Origin: Papilionanthe hookeriana x Papilionanthe teres
Taxonomy: Eukaryota > Streptophyta > Magnoliopsida > Asparagales > Orchidaceae
Direction of reading: 5' to 3'
NCBI GenBank assembly: GCA_022702705.1
Contig: CM040429.1
Location: 3,650,073-3,714,072 of the forward strand
Length of the DNA stretch: 64,000 bases
Shown piece by piece: positions 36,538 to 51,500 of this stretch (positions are counted from its first letter, which is position 1; every line of letters starts with the position of its first letter). The position numbers were made by a program, and so were the translations under genes. A model generated the notes under the pieces. It had not been told where the DNA came from. It ran no database searches and was given only the letters and a program-made list of their open reading frames with translations.

Positions 36538-39500
36538 CACACCTGATACTTACTGTTATGTGAGATGTGTATCTTATTTTTTTTACTGTTTTGAAGTGTT
36601 TTTTTGTTTTTCAAGTATCAAATATATTGTTATGACAGTAATATTGCAAACAACATTACTGCATAGGGGACAAATGATCATTTATCCAAAAACAACTACA
36701 AATCAGCTATTTTTCAACAGTAAAAACCAAACAACTAACCAGCTTATCTGGAGAAGCTGCTGATCAACAAATAATTTAATAATCTGCAGCTGAGTTCAGA
36801 TCATTAATATGAATTATTTTTATGATAACATCTTCTCTTTCGAGCTTGCCAAAATTAATCAGCCATTGATTTCTTCATATAATTTTTTGCTTTAATTAGA
36901 TGATGGATCTTCAAGCACCTCAAGTAATGGAGGCTTTTGCATTTGTGAAATTTTTTCTCTTAACTATTTTTGACGACATTTTTTTTCCTTCCGTTTTCTT
37001 TGGCTAATTCTAGGTATACACCATTGTATAATTATACGTGGCCTTTACTACTTCTTGGTCTGCTTCATTTTATTAGTCAATTTTGATGACTGAGATTTGG
37101 TAGACTTACAAATTTAGCAGTAGTTTGTTGGAGATGAGCTATATGACTTGCTTTTTAGTTATATTCTTAGATTTGATGGGAGTTCTAATATTGAGAAATA
37201 TCAGACTCGATTGATAGTTTTGATTACTTCTTTAAGTTTTTCTATCTAATCTTGAATTATTTAATGTGCTAAATCTAAATTAGCAGGGCTTGTTTAAATG
37301 CATTGGCTAAGTATTGCAAGTAAACTGGAACCTATACGGGTTGAACTTAAACATAAACTTAGAGAGTTATGTTTATCATTTAGTGAGTGTATGGGTTAAA
37401 CAGTTTAAAGCAGTGCAAGCAACTTTGTTATACTTTTTATGAATCCTATAAAAAGTTTATGATTTTCATAGTTAAAACATGTGCCTCGACATTGTTTTGT
37501 TATTTTTATTTTTTAATTAAAGGTCTTAGGCAAGAGATTTTGAATAATAAGTTTCAATACACCAAAATTGTGGCTCTAACTTGATCTTCAGAATTTAAGG
37601 CTATTATGAGCGTTCCAATTTGAGTATCACCGTTGCTATTAATGTTTTTTTTAAAGCAAAATTATCACTTGCTCTTCTTAAGAATATTAATAAAATAACT
37701 TGAAGTGAGGTTCGGCATCAATATTAATCAGGGGATCGCTAAAGAAATGAGATTCAATTACTTTGTACAACCAACTAAAAAGGTTTAATGTAAAAATATA
37801 TCAAATGATCAATGGCTAATTCAAGTTAAGGTCCTCCTTATAGAGAAATTCATATTTTATTCTATTAACTTGTCAAACATAGGACAAAAGAATTATCTAT
37901 AGTTTAATATAATTCTATTTTATAAATTGCATGTCATGAATATTTTTTGAATACGTGTTTGATAAATATTGAAAATTTTATTTGGTTTTTTATTATTTAT
38001 TTTTTTTGTTGCTGATTTAGATCCTGAACCTGTAACTAAATTAACAAATATTCTTGAATCTATATCTGAATAAGAGTCAACTTTAAAATTTGAAATTGTA
38101 TGCTTGAACAGGACTTGGAACCTTAATCTTGTGTTGAAGCTGACTTTTACTATGAAGAAATTGAATTTGCAATTTAAATTGAACTTATGGATGAATATGA
38201 ACCTAATTGTAATTAGAACCCCAACCTTCAGCGTGAACCTCAATTTTACATAGAAACTTGTAAATATATACATTAGCTTCAATATGCAATTGAATCTACT
38301 TCTCAATGTGAAACCACACACATTATTAATGTTGTTGTTAAACAGTTGATTGATCGGATTGATGAAGTAAATTCTAAATATGGAAGTCGGCAAAACATAT
38401 ATGTTTTTATTCTTTCTGATCAAGTGAATCTTGAATGTGAAAATAAATAAACTATATATTTTTTTAAGTTGATAAATGAGTTAAATAAACTAAGCTAATT
38501 TTTGACATGGCTTTTATTGAAATACTCTCTACAAAGTAAATTGACTTGTTTGTTTTTTTTCCTGGTTTATTGGCCTGCAAATTTGTAGATATAGACTTGT
38601 GAAGGAAGTGAAATGGTATAACAATTTCAACAAGTTTGTTAACTAGGTCATTAGCACTATTTGGAATAATTAAAAAAATGCTCGTCTTATCGATAATATT
38701 TTAATTATTTGGGACTCTAAAGAGACTTCTCAGCCATTACATATGACATTTGCTGATTTGTCTATTGTCATTATTTTTGCCATCCAAGTATGGAGTGATG
38801 CGGGGCCGAACCGGCCCCAACTAGTTCAGCAGAAGAGGGTTCAGTCCAACAAGAGACTGGACCGGACCCCTCTCCCCCTTTCTATTGATCGGGCATTATT
38901 CCACCTTCATGTTTTCGTTTCCAGCCTATCCATCTTCTATTTATATATTATTTCTCTGATTTAGGTTTTAGTTTTTTGTGAGTTGTATTCCAGGTTTCTG
39001 TTTGGACAGCCGTCGACGTCTTCTTTTTTCCTTCGATGGTTGTATCTGACGGCGAGAATGTGTTTCGACTGTAAGTCGTTTAAGGAGGTGTGTATTTCCT
39101 TTACCCTGCTCGCTGCCGCTGCTTCAGGCATCCCGACTATCCCCTTTTCCATACATTTGTGCGTCCAACCGCCGTTCCAGACCTTATCCTTGCCACCAGC
39201 TGCCTTTCCCGCAACTTCCCGCATCCAGTCGCAAGTTTCGGACCTTCCCCTTGCCGCCAGCATCTTTTCACGCAGCATCCCGCATCCAGCTGCCAATTAC
39301 ATTCTTTCTCTTTGCTGCAGTTTTCTACCCATCTCCAACCACAACCATGCTTCCTATCCCCTCCCTACTACACCCATAACACTCTTTCCTGCTACAACCC
39401 AAACGCCCCTCTACCTTCCTGCTACAACCCAAACTCCCCTCCACCTTCCTGCTACAACCCAAAACCCTTTTCCAACCCGCTGGCCCTTACAGCAACCCCC

Positions 39501-42500
39501 ATTCCAACTCAAACCTGCTGCCATAGACCTGTATCGAGCCTTCCTATTCCTGCAGCACTCTCGACTTACCTTCCGGCTGCTGGCCAACCCCCACAGCACT
39601 CTTCCCCTGCCGGCCAGCCACCACCCATCCCTTCGCCATTGCCCAAGGGTGTCATTTTTTATGTTTGCTGTCGGTTATTTCCTGTTTTTGAAGAGTCATC
39701 AGTGTAACCATTGAATTTCAGCAATAAGATTTCTATTTTTACATTGTGGTTTTGGTTAACTCTGGCATCATAGAGCAGTCATTCTAGTAATTTTCATTAC
39801 TTGTATTATGGCATTTGCATGAGTTACTGTCAAAATATTTGATAGAACATGCTGAATAATTTCTTTATTGATGTACAACTATTTAAAGAGCTTTCCCCAA
39901 GGGAACAAACATGGCAGCTAATCTCCCCAATTAAGGAGAAATATACTATGTAACTAATTACCCTAAAATAGGAAAAAATAAATAGAGATTCCTAAGATTA
40001 TTAATACAATTAATCAACTTCTAAATCTAGATAATAACAAATATGGTACATAATTATTTGTGAGATCTTTCAACACTCCCCCTCAAGCTGGCATGAAGTT
40101 GTCACTCATGGCAAGCTTGCTTACTAAATTCTCGTGTTGCAATTTGGGAAGACCTTTTGTTAGTATATCTCGTCGTTTCGTTGCTAGATGGGTATGTAGG
40201 GACATACATATCACACCACTGTTTATCTTCTCCTTGATGAAATGTTTGTCAACTTCTACATGTTTTGTTCTATCATGTAGAAGAAGATTATGAGCAACAG
40301 AGATTGCAGCCTGGTTGTCACAGTAAACTTTAATCGGTGCCGGTATAGGAATCTTCAACTCTTCTAGGAGTCTTTTTATCCATAATACTTCACAGAATAC
40401 ATGTGCCACCGAGCGGAATTCTGCTTCAGCACTACTCATTGCCACCACACTTTGTTTTTTTACTTTTCCAAGTAACCAGATTTCCACCTACAAAGGTACA
40501 ATAACCTGAGGTGGATCGTCTATCATTTACATCTCCTGCCCAATCTGCATCTGTGTAGGCCTCTATTAGAAGATGTTCTCCCTTTTTGAACAAAAGTCCT
40601 TTTCCAGGAGTTCTTTTGAGGTATCTCAAAATTCTGAATATCGCTTCAAAGTGAGTAGGTCCAGGTGAATGCATAAATTGACTCACAACACTTACTGCAA
40701 AAGCTATGTCAGGTCGAGTGTGAGCCAAATAGATTATTCGCCCTACCAATCTTTGATAGCGTGCTTTGTTCATTACCTCACTAACTGCTGCTGTTTTCAA
40801 CTTTATATTAGGTTCAATTGGTGTATCTGCTGCCTTGCAACCTGTCATCACTGTTTCTTTGAGTAGATCAAGTACATACTTGCGTTGATTGACAAAAATT
40901 CCCTCATTGGATCTTGCAAACTCCATTCCGAGGAAATATTTCAGCTTTCCCAAGTCTTTAATATTCGCCTTCAAGTTTCCTCTTCAAGTTGCTAATCTCA
41001 AGAGAATCATCCCCTGTCATGTTTATGTCATCTACATATACAATCACAATGACTACTTTACTTTTGATGGAATGTTTGAAGAAGAGAGTGTGATCAGCTT
41101 GGCTTTGATAAAATCCATGTTTCTTGATAACATCACAAAAACGCTCAAACCAAGCTCTAGGAGACTGCTTTAATCCATACAGAGATTTCTTTAATTTGCA
41201 CACTTTTCCTTTTCCAAATTTTCCTTCAAATCCGGGTGGCAGGTTCATATATACCTCTTCTTGCAATTCTCCATTTAAAAATGCATTCTTTATATCCAAT
41301 TGATGAAGTGGCTAGTTGAAATTAACTGCAAGAGAAAGAAGTACTCTAATAGAGTTAATTTTAGCAACAGGGGCAAAAGTCTCTTGGTAATCAATACCAT
41401 GAGTTTGAGTAAATCCTTTTGCTACTAGTCTAGCTTTGTATGTCTCCACACTTCCATCGCACTTTAAACTTCACGTGAACACCCATTTGCGCCCACGGTC
41501 TTTTTGTCTTTGGGTAGATCCATGACTATCCATGTGTTATTTCTTTTAAGAGCATTTATTTCTTCTATCGTAGCCGTTTCAATTTCGGTTCACCTAATGC
41601 TTCTGAATGGTTCTTGGAACAAACATATTAGAAATCCTGGACACAAATGCTCTATGATTGTTTGATAATTTTTCATATGACAAGTATTGTGTGATAGGAT
41701 GTTTTGTGCTTATACGAATTCCTTTTTTGAAAGCAATTGGAAGATCAAGATCAAAGGGAGTGGAAGTTGAAGGAAGATTACTCTGAGTTGTAGGGCCATT
41801 ATTCGGTGAAGTTGATTGACCATCTGCTGAGGGAATAAATGGGGCTGTAGTAACTTTATGAAATTTCTTCCTAGTATAAACTCGCGAGCTCATGTTGAGG
41901 ATTATGATCGGTTGGAAGTACTTCTCTCCCTGTTTCTGATAAAGTAATATCTGGCAAAATAGGATTAGTAGTGCTGACCCTAGTTTCCATATCAGAATTA
42001 GTTACAGAAATGGGTAAAGTTTCCCAAAAATTATTTTCTTCAACTATGTTCTTCCCCTGAAGGAAATTATTTTGAAACAAGGCATGATCCTCAACAAACT
42101 TGACATCCATGCTTTCAAAAAACCTTTTTGTGACAAGATTAAAACATTTGTACCCACGTTTATTGAAAGCATAACTAATAAAAACACATTTTTCAGCTTT
42201 GGGATCCAGTTTTGAGCGAAACATATTTGGGACATGCACATGACACACACATCCAAAAACTTTTATAGGGAGATCAGTTATTATCTTAGATGTAGAAATA
42301 TAATTTTTCAAGGCTTGCAAATGTGTTTTAAATTTCAAAATTCGAGATGACATTCTGTTTATTAAATAACATGAGGTAAGGAGTGCATTACCCCAAAGAT
42401 ATTTGGGAACATTCATGGAAAACATAAGTGCCCGGGTAACTTCAATTAAGTGCCTATTTTTCCTTTCAGCAATACCATTTTTTTGTGGTGTGTCACGACA

Positions 42501-45500
42501 AGTAGATTGATCCAGAATACCTTTTTCTAGAATAAATGTTTTCAAATATTTGTTGAAGTATTCAGTCTCATCATCTGTTCTTAGAAGGCCAATTTTTGTT
42601 TGAAATTGATTTTTAATCATGCAGAAAAAATCTTTAAATCGTTGTTCAACTTCAGATTTCTTTTCCAATAAATATACCCAAGAACTCGTGTGTGATCATC
42701 AATAAATGTTACAAACCATTTTTTTCCAGAAAGAGTGTTAATTTTAGATGGGCCCAAACATCACTATGCAATAAATGAAAAGGTTTTGAAGCAGAATATG
42801 ATTTTATTGGAAAAGAAACACGATTACTTTTAGCTAAATTACAAGCTTCACAATGAAGTTTTGAACAATCAATACTTTGAAATAGTTTAGGAAATAAATA
42901 TTTGAGATATGGAAAGCTAGGATGCCCTAATCTTTTATGCCATAACATAACTTGATCATAGTTAAAGCTTGAATTTGTACTACCTAATTCATGAGCTGTT
43001 TTATTTGCAGAGTCAGTTCCGTCATAGTAGTACAACCCATTTATTTCTCTAGCAGTTCTAATCATCTTCCCCGAGTTCCGGTCCTGAAAAACACAATTGG
43101 AAGGAAAAAATAGAATTGAATAATCAGAATCTTTAGATAATTTACTAACAGAAAGAAGATTACATGTAAGTTTTGGAACGTGTAAGACAGATTTCAAAGA
43201 AATTTTTTCTGAAGTTTTAATATTTCCTTTTCCTGCAATAGGTGAAAAACTGCCATCAGCTATTCTGATTTTTTCGGAACCGGAACATGGATAATATGAA
43301 TCAAATAATTGAGAACAGCTTGTCATATGATCAGAGGCTCCTGAATCAATGATCCAATGAGTGGTACTTCCTAGAACAGAAAAAGCCAGAGGATTACTAC
43401 TTGTTTATGCTATAGAACCGATAGGAGCATTAGATGATGAGCAAGATTTCAGCAGTTTAAGAAGATGACTTAATTGCTTTTTACTAAGTGGAGATGACTT
43501 GGCCTCATTTGTTGTAGGTGTGCTATGTTCACCATATTTCTTCCCTTTACCATTTGGTGGTTTCCCATGCAACTTCCAGCATTTTTCGTGAGTATGGCGT
43601 GGCTTTCCACAGAAGTCACATTTCAGGTTGTTTCTGTCTTCTACACGCTGATTGTGAGAAGTTTTCCTGCTTACTTGAGCTTCAGGAATTGCCAGTGCTG
43701 ATCCTTCCACGGACACGGTTGAACCTGCAGTTTTCTTCCCCAGCATCACATGTCTCCGACTCTCTTCTCTTCTTACCTCCGCAAAAACTTCACCAATTGG
43801 AGGCAGGGGATTTCTTCCAATTATTCGACCACAAACCTCATCATATTCAACATTTAGACCTGCAAGAAATTTGAAGATTCGACCAGTATACATTATCGTC
43901 TTATACTGGTTGCAGTCATCGTTTGATTTTCACTCATGCTCATTGAACAAGTCCAGGTCCTGCCAAATCCGCTTAAAAGAATTAAAGTACTTTGTTACAG
44001 ATTCCTCACCTTGACAAATTTCCCCAAGTCGTAGGGTCAACTCGTACACTTGGGATTGATTTTCGAGATCAGAGTACATTTCTGAAACATTGTCCCATAA
44101 TTTCTTGACTGTCGGGTAGCACAGATAATTTGCACTTATCTCTTCCGTCATGGAATTGACCAACCATGTCATTACTATTGAGTTTTCCGCATCCCAAATG
44201 ACATAAGTTTTGTCATTCACTTCAGGCTGCTTAGTATCACCTGTGATATAGCCAATTTTTTCTCTTCCTCGGAGATGCATGCGAACAGATTGAGACCATC
44301 GAAGAAAATTATCACCATTCAATCTGATTTTAGTGACTTGAATGGAATGATTTTCAGATGTATTTCTCTGAGGTTCGGATTGAGATGAGTGAAGAGGCTG
44401 GCTTGACCTAGACACGACTTCAGACATTTTTGAGATGAAGGCCCGTGAAATTGGTCGTACACGTGCTGTCTATGAGTTTGCAACAGAGAATCGAGAAGAT
44501 CGAGCGAGCAAGATCAAACGAGCCACCCGAGCAGGCAAAGCAGGCGAGCACGCGAGCAGCCCAGTAGGAGAGCAGACAAAGTCGAATGAATGACCGAAAG
44601 GGCAGGCGAGCAGGTGCGGCAATCCAGGCGATCGAACAGCTAGGTCGAGTGAGCAGGTGAAGCAGGCGAAAGTTTGGCCGAACCAAACAGGCCAGCAACG
44701 ACGTCTCTGTTCACGCTGCGGACGAAGACGTCACGGTTTCGTGCGATCTCGTGCTATCCCGGACAAAGCAGGCGAAGATTTGGCCGAACCAAACTGGCCA
44801 TCGGCGGCATCTCTGTTCACGCGGCGGAGGAAGACATCACGGGTTCATGCGATCCCGTGCGCAAAGTTCGCTCGACAACAAAGGAATGCCGCAGGAGAAG
44901 GAGGTTTCGGTGTAGTCAGACGAGCCTGGTCGAGACTCTCGTTTGCGGTCGAAGAGGTGGAGGTTGGACAATTGATTCCAACTTTGAGGACGATAAAGAT
45001 TCAAACCTGAAAAGTTTAACCTGACTCTGATATCATGTCAAAATATTTGATGGAACATGCTGAATAATTTCTTTATTGATGTACAACTATTTAAAGAGCT
45101 TTCCCCAAGGGAACAAACATGGCAACTAATCTCCCCAATTAAGGAGAAATATACTATGTAACTAATTACCCTAAAATAGGAAAAAATAAATAGAGATTCC
45201 TAAGATTATTAATACAATTAATAAACTTCTAAATCTAGAGAATAACTAATATGGTACATAATTATTTGTCAGATCTTTCAACAGTTACATTGTTTGTTGG
45301 GTTTGCATGAAGAAATTTGCCTCAAATTGACAATTATCAGTATGTTGATGCGAGCAAACTAGTGAGAAGTTAATGGTGCACATAAATCAAAAAGTTTTCC
45401 TACATTGGCTTTTAAGAATTCATGGCTATATAGAATTTTAAAATGAATTTTAGTCCCATGCATACAACTTCAAAATTTCAATAATTATTGGTATCTTCAA

Positions 45501-48500
45501 TGCGACTTAGATTTTATTTCATGAACCTCAATCCCGCACTGTGGATTCCACATATTCCATGCGCCTCCTTGCTATTCTAATTTAACATTTCAGCAGAAGA
45601 ATTTACCTATCTTGTTCCCTGAGCTAACTTATATAGATTTGTTGTGTTCACTATCAAGTCTTTTTATGCCATTGGATGATAGGATTCTTTATAATGAACT
45701 TGTAGAAGCACTTCAATTTCTCCAGATTTGCATGCAAGATTAGGCAATTAATTTTGTTGGAGCTGAATTTTCCCAAACCGGGCAATGTGATTCAAATCCA
45801 CAAGTCTTATGTTTTTATGCTAATGGTGGGTATAAAGATTTTTATGCCCTTGGATGATAGGCTTCTTTATAAATTAACATGTAGAAGCACTACAATTTTC
45901 CCAGATTTGCATGGAACTTTTAATTAATTAATTTTGTTGGAGCTGAATTTACCCTAACTGGCAATGTGATTCAAATCCAACAGTCCAAGTTTATTGGGAA
46001 TGCAACTCATGCCTTGATTCTTCATTTTTGTTTTCGAGTTTATTTTGTGTGTAAAACATGTCAGTAAGGCCAGCTTTACAAATATGCAGCGTTGTTCTTA
46101 TTATTTTTGATAGTTTGTTAGGCATAACAAATTACCGCCAGTTTCAATTTAGTCTATATAATTCCAATCAATACATATGGAGTTCAGAATCACTTAAAAT
46201 GTGAATTGTTTATTTTACTCGAGATTATTTCCTCATTGTGATGCTCTGTCAACAGTTGTTGCTGTCCCTGTGCTAACAATTGCTGTTTACGCTATTATCG
46301 CTGTTTATTTAATTTATTCCTAATGTTATATGGTATTCTTGCCTTAGATGTTGTCTTTCTGTCAGGCTCACTGTTATTGCCTCCTTACTCTCTATTAGCT
46401 CCTTATCATCGCTTATTTCTTGCCTTAGTTTCTATTGCCCGCTAAGTTATTATATCACCCTTATTTGTTGCAAAGTGCGTTGATGTTGATATTCTAATAG
46501 CTTAAGTTTTGGGCTCAACAAGTGTTTGATCAATGATATAGTTGGTAAGATATGGTCCTTTCTACTGTGGTCCCGCCAAAAAACCTTTCTACTGTTACTT
46601 GAAAATTAACCTTGATTTTTTTTTATTATGCAATTTTGATTGTTTACAATTAATAGGGCCTGTAGTATATTGCTTTTTTCAAGTGCTTTCCAAGGTATTC
46701 ATAGAGTTTAGCTTTAGTAAAATAATTGTAGCTGATTTTGATTTTCGTTTCTGACATGATTTTTATTATTATTTAAACAAGATTCGGGTCACGGTAGGCT
46801 ATTTTATTCCATTTTATTGACTGCAAAGGTTCTGCTACTTTATGTCTCGCTTTATTCATTTTCAGAAACAAAAACCGATTCCCTTCCTCTTGATAGTGAT
46901 CAAATTCTGAAGCAAGATGGAAATCAGCAACTTGTTCCAGTTCACAAAATTCTAGTGGGGAATGAAACAAGTGATGGGAAGTTGGTAGGCTATTTAAATT
47001 AGTTCAATGTATAGATCTTAATTTCCTTCAGAAAAAATAGCCTTGGTAAGGAAATATGTTAATCGTTTATTGATGTACCCAACTAATTTATGAAGAGCAT
47101 GATAAACTTCTGCAGATCAATGTTGTGGAAGGTCTTAAGCTTTATGAGGAATTGTTTGATAGCTCAGATATCACAAAACTGGTTTCTTTTACAACTGACA
47201 TGAGAGCAGCTGGGAGAAGGGGAGATTTTCCAGGCAAGACCTATTTCTTCAATTATTATCCCTGCAATTACGTAAGAAAGCAGCCATTGTAACCATGCAT
47301 ATACCATTGTTAACATTTCCTGTTATGCATCAAGAAAATGTTAGAGGCCATTTATCTCGAGTTTCATTTATTTCTGGCATTGTCATGGTGGGTGTATAAA
47401 CACGATATTTTATCTCATATTTCCTTTGCTTTTGTCGGTGGCTTTGTCTGTACCTTCTAATGTTTTTGCTGTATGGTTTCTTACATGAGTAGTTTACCTT
47501 TTTTATTTTTCTAGTAAAAGGGAAAAGACGATATCGTTTCTCATCATCCAACAAATTTATTAATTTCAGGGATTTTCTTTAGGTTTTTGTCATATCTATC
47601 ATAAAATTGCTCTATATACTTTATAGCATATTGAGCCTTTGAGCAATGACGAGCAGGCCACACAATGGTGTTATCAAAGAGGCCAATGAAGGGACATGGC
47701 CGGGAAATGATTCAACTGGGCATCGCTATCTCTGAACGACCGGCAGAGGATGAGAATGAGGCTAGTTCCTTGCGAGGTAAGCTCTGCATTCTTCTGCATT
47801 TTGGTGCTCAAATTTTATAAATAGTATACCTATTTGAGTTGTAAAATAAAAATTGCACTTGTAGAGCGGAAAGTGGAGCCCATTCCAAAGTTACTGAATG
47901 ATTATTTTGATCGCTTGGTGCAATTGCAAGTTTTGCCTGCTAGTCCTGATTTCTGTGTTATCGACTTCTTCAATGAGGTAACTGCTTACATGGTGCTTCA
48001 TCAAATTACACAGTACTTCGGAAGGTTAAATAATATCCAGTAAGCTTAAAATTATGCATGCATATGCAGGGTGATCATTCTCAACCTCACATTTGGCCAT
48101 CATGGTACGGCAGACCAGTATGCAGTCTTTTCCTAACAGAATGTGACATGGTCTTTGGCCGGGCAATTGGAGCAGATCATAGGGGGGATTATCGAGGTTC
48201 TCTCAAGCTTTCCTTGAAAATAGGGTATGATTTTGTTTCATCTATTGGTTATTTTTTAGTTCTGTATTTTAAGAATTATAGCACATGTCTTAGATTCATG
48301 AGTTCCTTCTTCAGTTTCCCTTTGATGACATGATGATCCATCTGCTCGATTTATTTTGTCATAATGAACACGATTCTTTGTAATGCTCATGATTGTTTTG
48401 TTATCGCAAAACATCATAATAAGTCATAGGCCATAGTTCTAAATTAAGTTTCTATGCTATATCTAATGCTGATGTGCCTGTCCACTGAACCGAACGCTCC

Positions 48501-51500
48501 TTTCCCCACCACCTTGGACTGGTTGAGCAGGACACAAAAAGTGGTCAGCCGACCCCTCCTATGGGTCTATGTTTCCCGCCAATAGGAATGGGGTTCCCCC
48601 TTTATTTACCTAGTATTATATATTGTTTCTTTATTTTTAGGTGAGTTTTTTTGTGTATTGTATCGATACAGCCATCGACGTCTCTTCTTCCCTTTGAGGG
48701 CTGTATCCTAGGATTCTAGATGGTGCTTCGGCTGTATCTTGGTCTTTAGATGGTGATTATCTTAAGTATCCCCTTCCTAATCCTCCCCATGTCACTCCCG
48801 TCCGCTCTCCCTTGCTGTAGTTGCCTCTGAACAACCTCATATTCTTGTTTTCCATGCAGTTCCCTATTTCATCCACTTGTCTTCGCTGCCGCCATTCCTG
48901 GACAACCGTTCTCTTGTTGTCATGTAGTACCCCTGCATTTACTGAGCTGCCAACATACCCCTCGCTGCAGCTTCCCGGACACAACCATTCCTGTTGTTTT
49001 TTGCTATTCCAGCTCCCCAACCATCCGTTACTCTCATTTCAATTTTTTGCCATTTTTGTGACTCCTCCCCTTTGATGACGTCGTCCTGCTCCCTTGCTGT
49101 CACAGTCCATAATCTGAATAACACTTCTCTTGTTGTTTGGCTACCGTCCAACCCCTCACCCTTGTTTTCACCACCCAGGATAGCCCAATTTCTCGCCATT
49201 GCGACAGTTTCTTACTCCCGATTTTGCTGTCACCATCACTCCCTTGCTGCCACCCTACCTTCCAACCCATCCACCATCCTTTGCTACCTATCCAAAGGTC
49301 CGTTCTCTTGTCGATCGCCACTATCACCCTCGAGGTCCACCCGTTTGAGTTGATTTTGCATTTATCGCAATTTCAAACTTCCTTGTGTCATGTTGTTGTT
49401 ATTTTCTATTTAAGTTGATTGTTTGTAACTTCCCATTTGAATTTCAGCAGTAATATTATTGTTCGGTTATTGTTTGGGTTAACTCCGGTATCAACTAAGT
49501 AACCAAGTTCTCATATAAACACAATATTCTGTAGTTTATTTTTGTATGTTGATTTGAACTAATAAGGATCACTACGTATTTCAATGTCTCTATTTGAAGT
49601 CTTTTTAAACTACATTTCGTTCATGATTTTTTTTTAAGTTATGCAAATCTCATCATAAAATACCTATGCTCATATAGAAGTTGACACTTGGTCATGTGTG
49701 AGGGAGGTAAATGCACTTTCCAACTTGTCTTTATTATCTACACCTACATCCACAATTGAACTTTCTTCTTCTGTTCCCACTTTTGTTGTTAGATCCATAA
49801 GAGGCTGATAACGGTTGGCACGTAGAAATAATCTTGGACTCGTTTTCTTTAGTGAAATTTCAACTCCCATAAACTCTAGTTCAAATATGGAACGTTTCTA
49901 GGGGTCCAAATCCCTGGCTCGCTTGTGAATTTTATCAGGAGTTCGTAGATTGTATTGGTTAAGGACCTATTCTTTATAGCGATATTTTGATATCATCCCA
50001 AGTCAGTAATCCTTCAATTTCTCATCACTTCCATGTTCCCTTTTTTTTTCCATCTCTGAAACTGGTAAGATTTTGATTCTCATTGAAGTATTGGAAGAAA
50101 CAGTTTTCCAAGCTATAAAGTATTGGGCATCCTAATCAATAATGCTACAACATAACAACATTTTTGTTATTGCTATTATAGAGACATTTGTTCCTCTATG
50201 ACTTTCTTTCAGGCGTGCTAACTGTAGGAAAGTAGGGGCCATTTTACACATCCTAGCTTTGTCAATCATCTCACCCAAAATCATATCCTAAAATTCACAC
50301 AAATTTGAAAAAAGATAGTTTTGCAATTGTGATCTCCTTCAAGTTTGATTATACACAACGAATTGCAATTTACATATGAACCAAGAGAATAGAGCAATGC
50401 GTTAGATAATTTGAAATGATGATGGAATCTATACCAATAACTTTTGAGAGCAATCCATTAAAAGTTTGGATGATAGGATTTTCATAATATAGGTTGTATT
50501 TATGAAGTATGAAGGCGACTCCACTTATGTAATATGATACACCTGAGCCCACGATTTATGTATTCGAATTTTTTAGCTTTGCATTTAAAACACTTAAAAT
50601 TTACTCTTTTTGATGATATGTTACAATTATGATTTTAAGTGGCAGTGTTCTGTTGAAATTATTCCAATAAATAAATAAATAAAAGCAAGCAAGCAAGCAG
50701 CCTAAGAATGCATGTAGGATTTGGATGCAATGGAGGAGGATTTGAGTGATTGGAGGGCATGCAAGGCTTATCATCATGAGGCTTGTAGGCATTGTGAGAG
50801 GATGAAGGTCTGCAATAGTTGAAGTGAAGTTACAGATGACGTGCCATTTTTCAACTGGTTGCGGGGCGAAACTGTGATGCAATGCCTAGAAGAGGAGTGC
50901 ACGAAAGAGGAATTATGTGAAAATGTGATTAAGTCACCAGAGATGATTCATATGGGTGTCTCAAGGGTCGGGGACAAGGGACTAGCTGACACAAGTGGCA
51001 CTGCAGGCACCGTCCCCTCATTTTGCTTTCTTCTTCGAGTATACACTCTTAGCTCACCTTCAACCTAAATCTCATAACCTCTTAAGTTCACCCTTTTTAT
51101 TTTCTAGTTCTTTTCCTGATTCATCCCACATCACAGGACATGACATTGTTTTCACATGTATTACTCTTTGACCATTGCCACTCACCCCCTTCTCATATCT
51201 CCAGTATCTAACGAGTCCTCGAAGAGTGAGGTCACGTCTTAGGTGTAGTACAATTCAAATTCTCTAAATGACACACTCATGCTCATAAGCAGTCACTTCT
51301 CTATCGGGCTCCAACATAGATATCCCTTCTAGATAGCAAAATAACATACAAACACATATTTTACAGCTCTAGGATCCAGTTTCTCTATTGATGACCTGTT
51401 ATCTTTCACAAAACATACACATCAAAACACCTTCAATAGAAGGATCTTGCTATTATCTTCATTCAACATCCGACAAAAATACTTCCACTCCAACACTCTC

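Larger units (their letters stand above)
39828..45283 (-). mobile_element. Ty1/copia element, copy A (complete structure), in intron 2
   Basis: 5456 bp with all landmarks: 5-bp target duplication gttac (39823-39827 and 45284-45288), two 248-bp LTRs, a primer site (TGATATCAGAGTCAGG just inside 45036), a polypurine tract (gcttgaggggga just before the 3' LTR), and gag-protease-integrase-reverse transcriptase-RNase H in Ty1/copia order on the minus strand. I counted about six differences between the two LTRs, so the insertion is fairly recent. Coding is broken: in-frame stops near 43930 and 43405, and frameshifts near 42690, 41880, 40970 and 40460. It lies antisense in the gene's largest intron. 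Confidence 0.95.

Noticed and set aside
37920..38423. 167-codon minus-strand open frame
   Set aside because: Composition (Ile, Asn, Phe, Lys) reflects AT-rich DNA. There is no motif and no supporting context.
38983..39714. Long plus-strand open frames of 243 and 205 codons
   Set aside because: Pro/Ser/Thr-rich frames inside the C-rich solo LTR. Two frames are open over the same DNA, there are no domain motifs, and solo LTR 2 shows the same effect at 48821-49418.
44657..45024. Overlapping plus-strand open frames next to a copia LTR
   Set aside because: They are the reverse strand of the copy A leader, which is GC-rich and repetitive. Not a gene.
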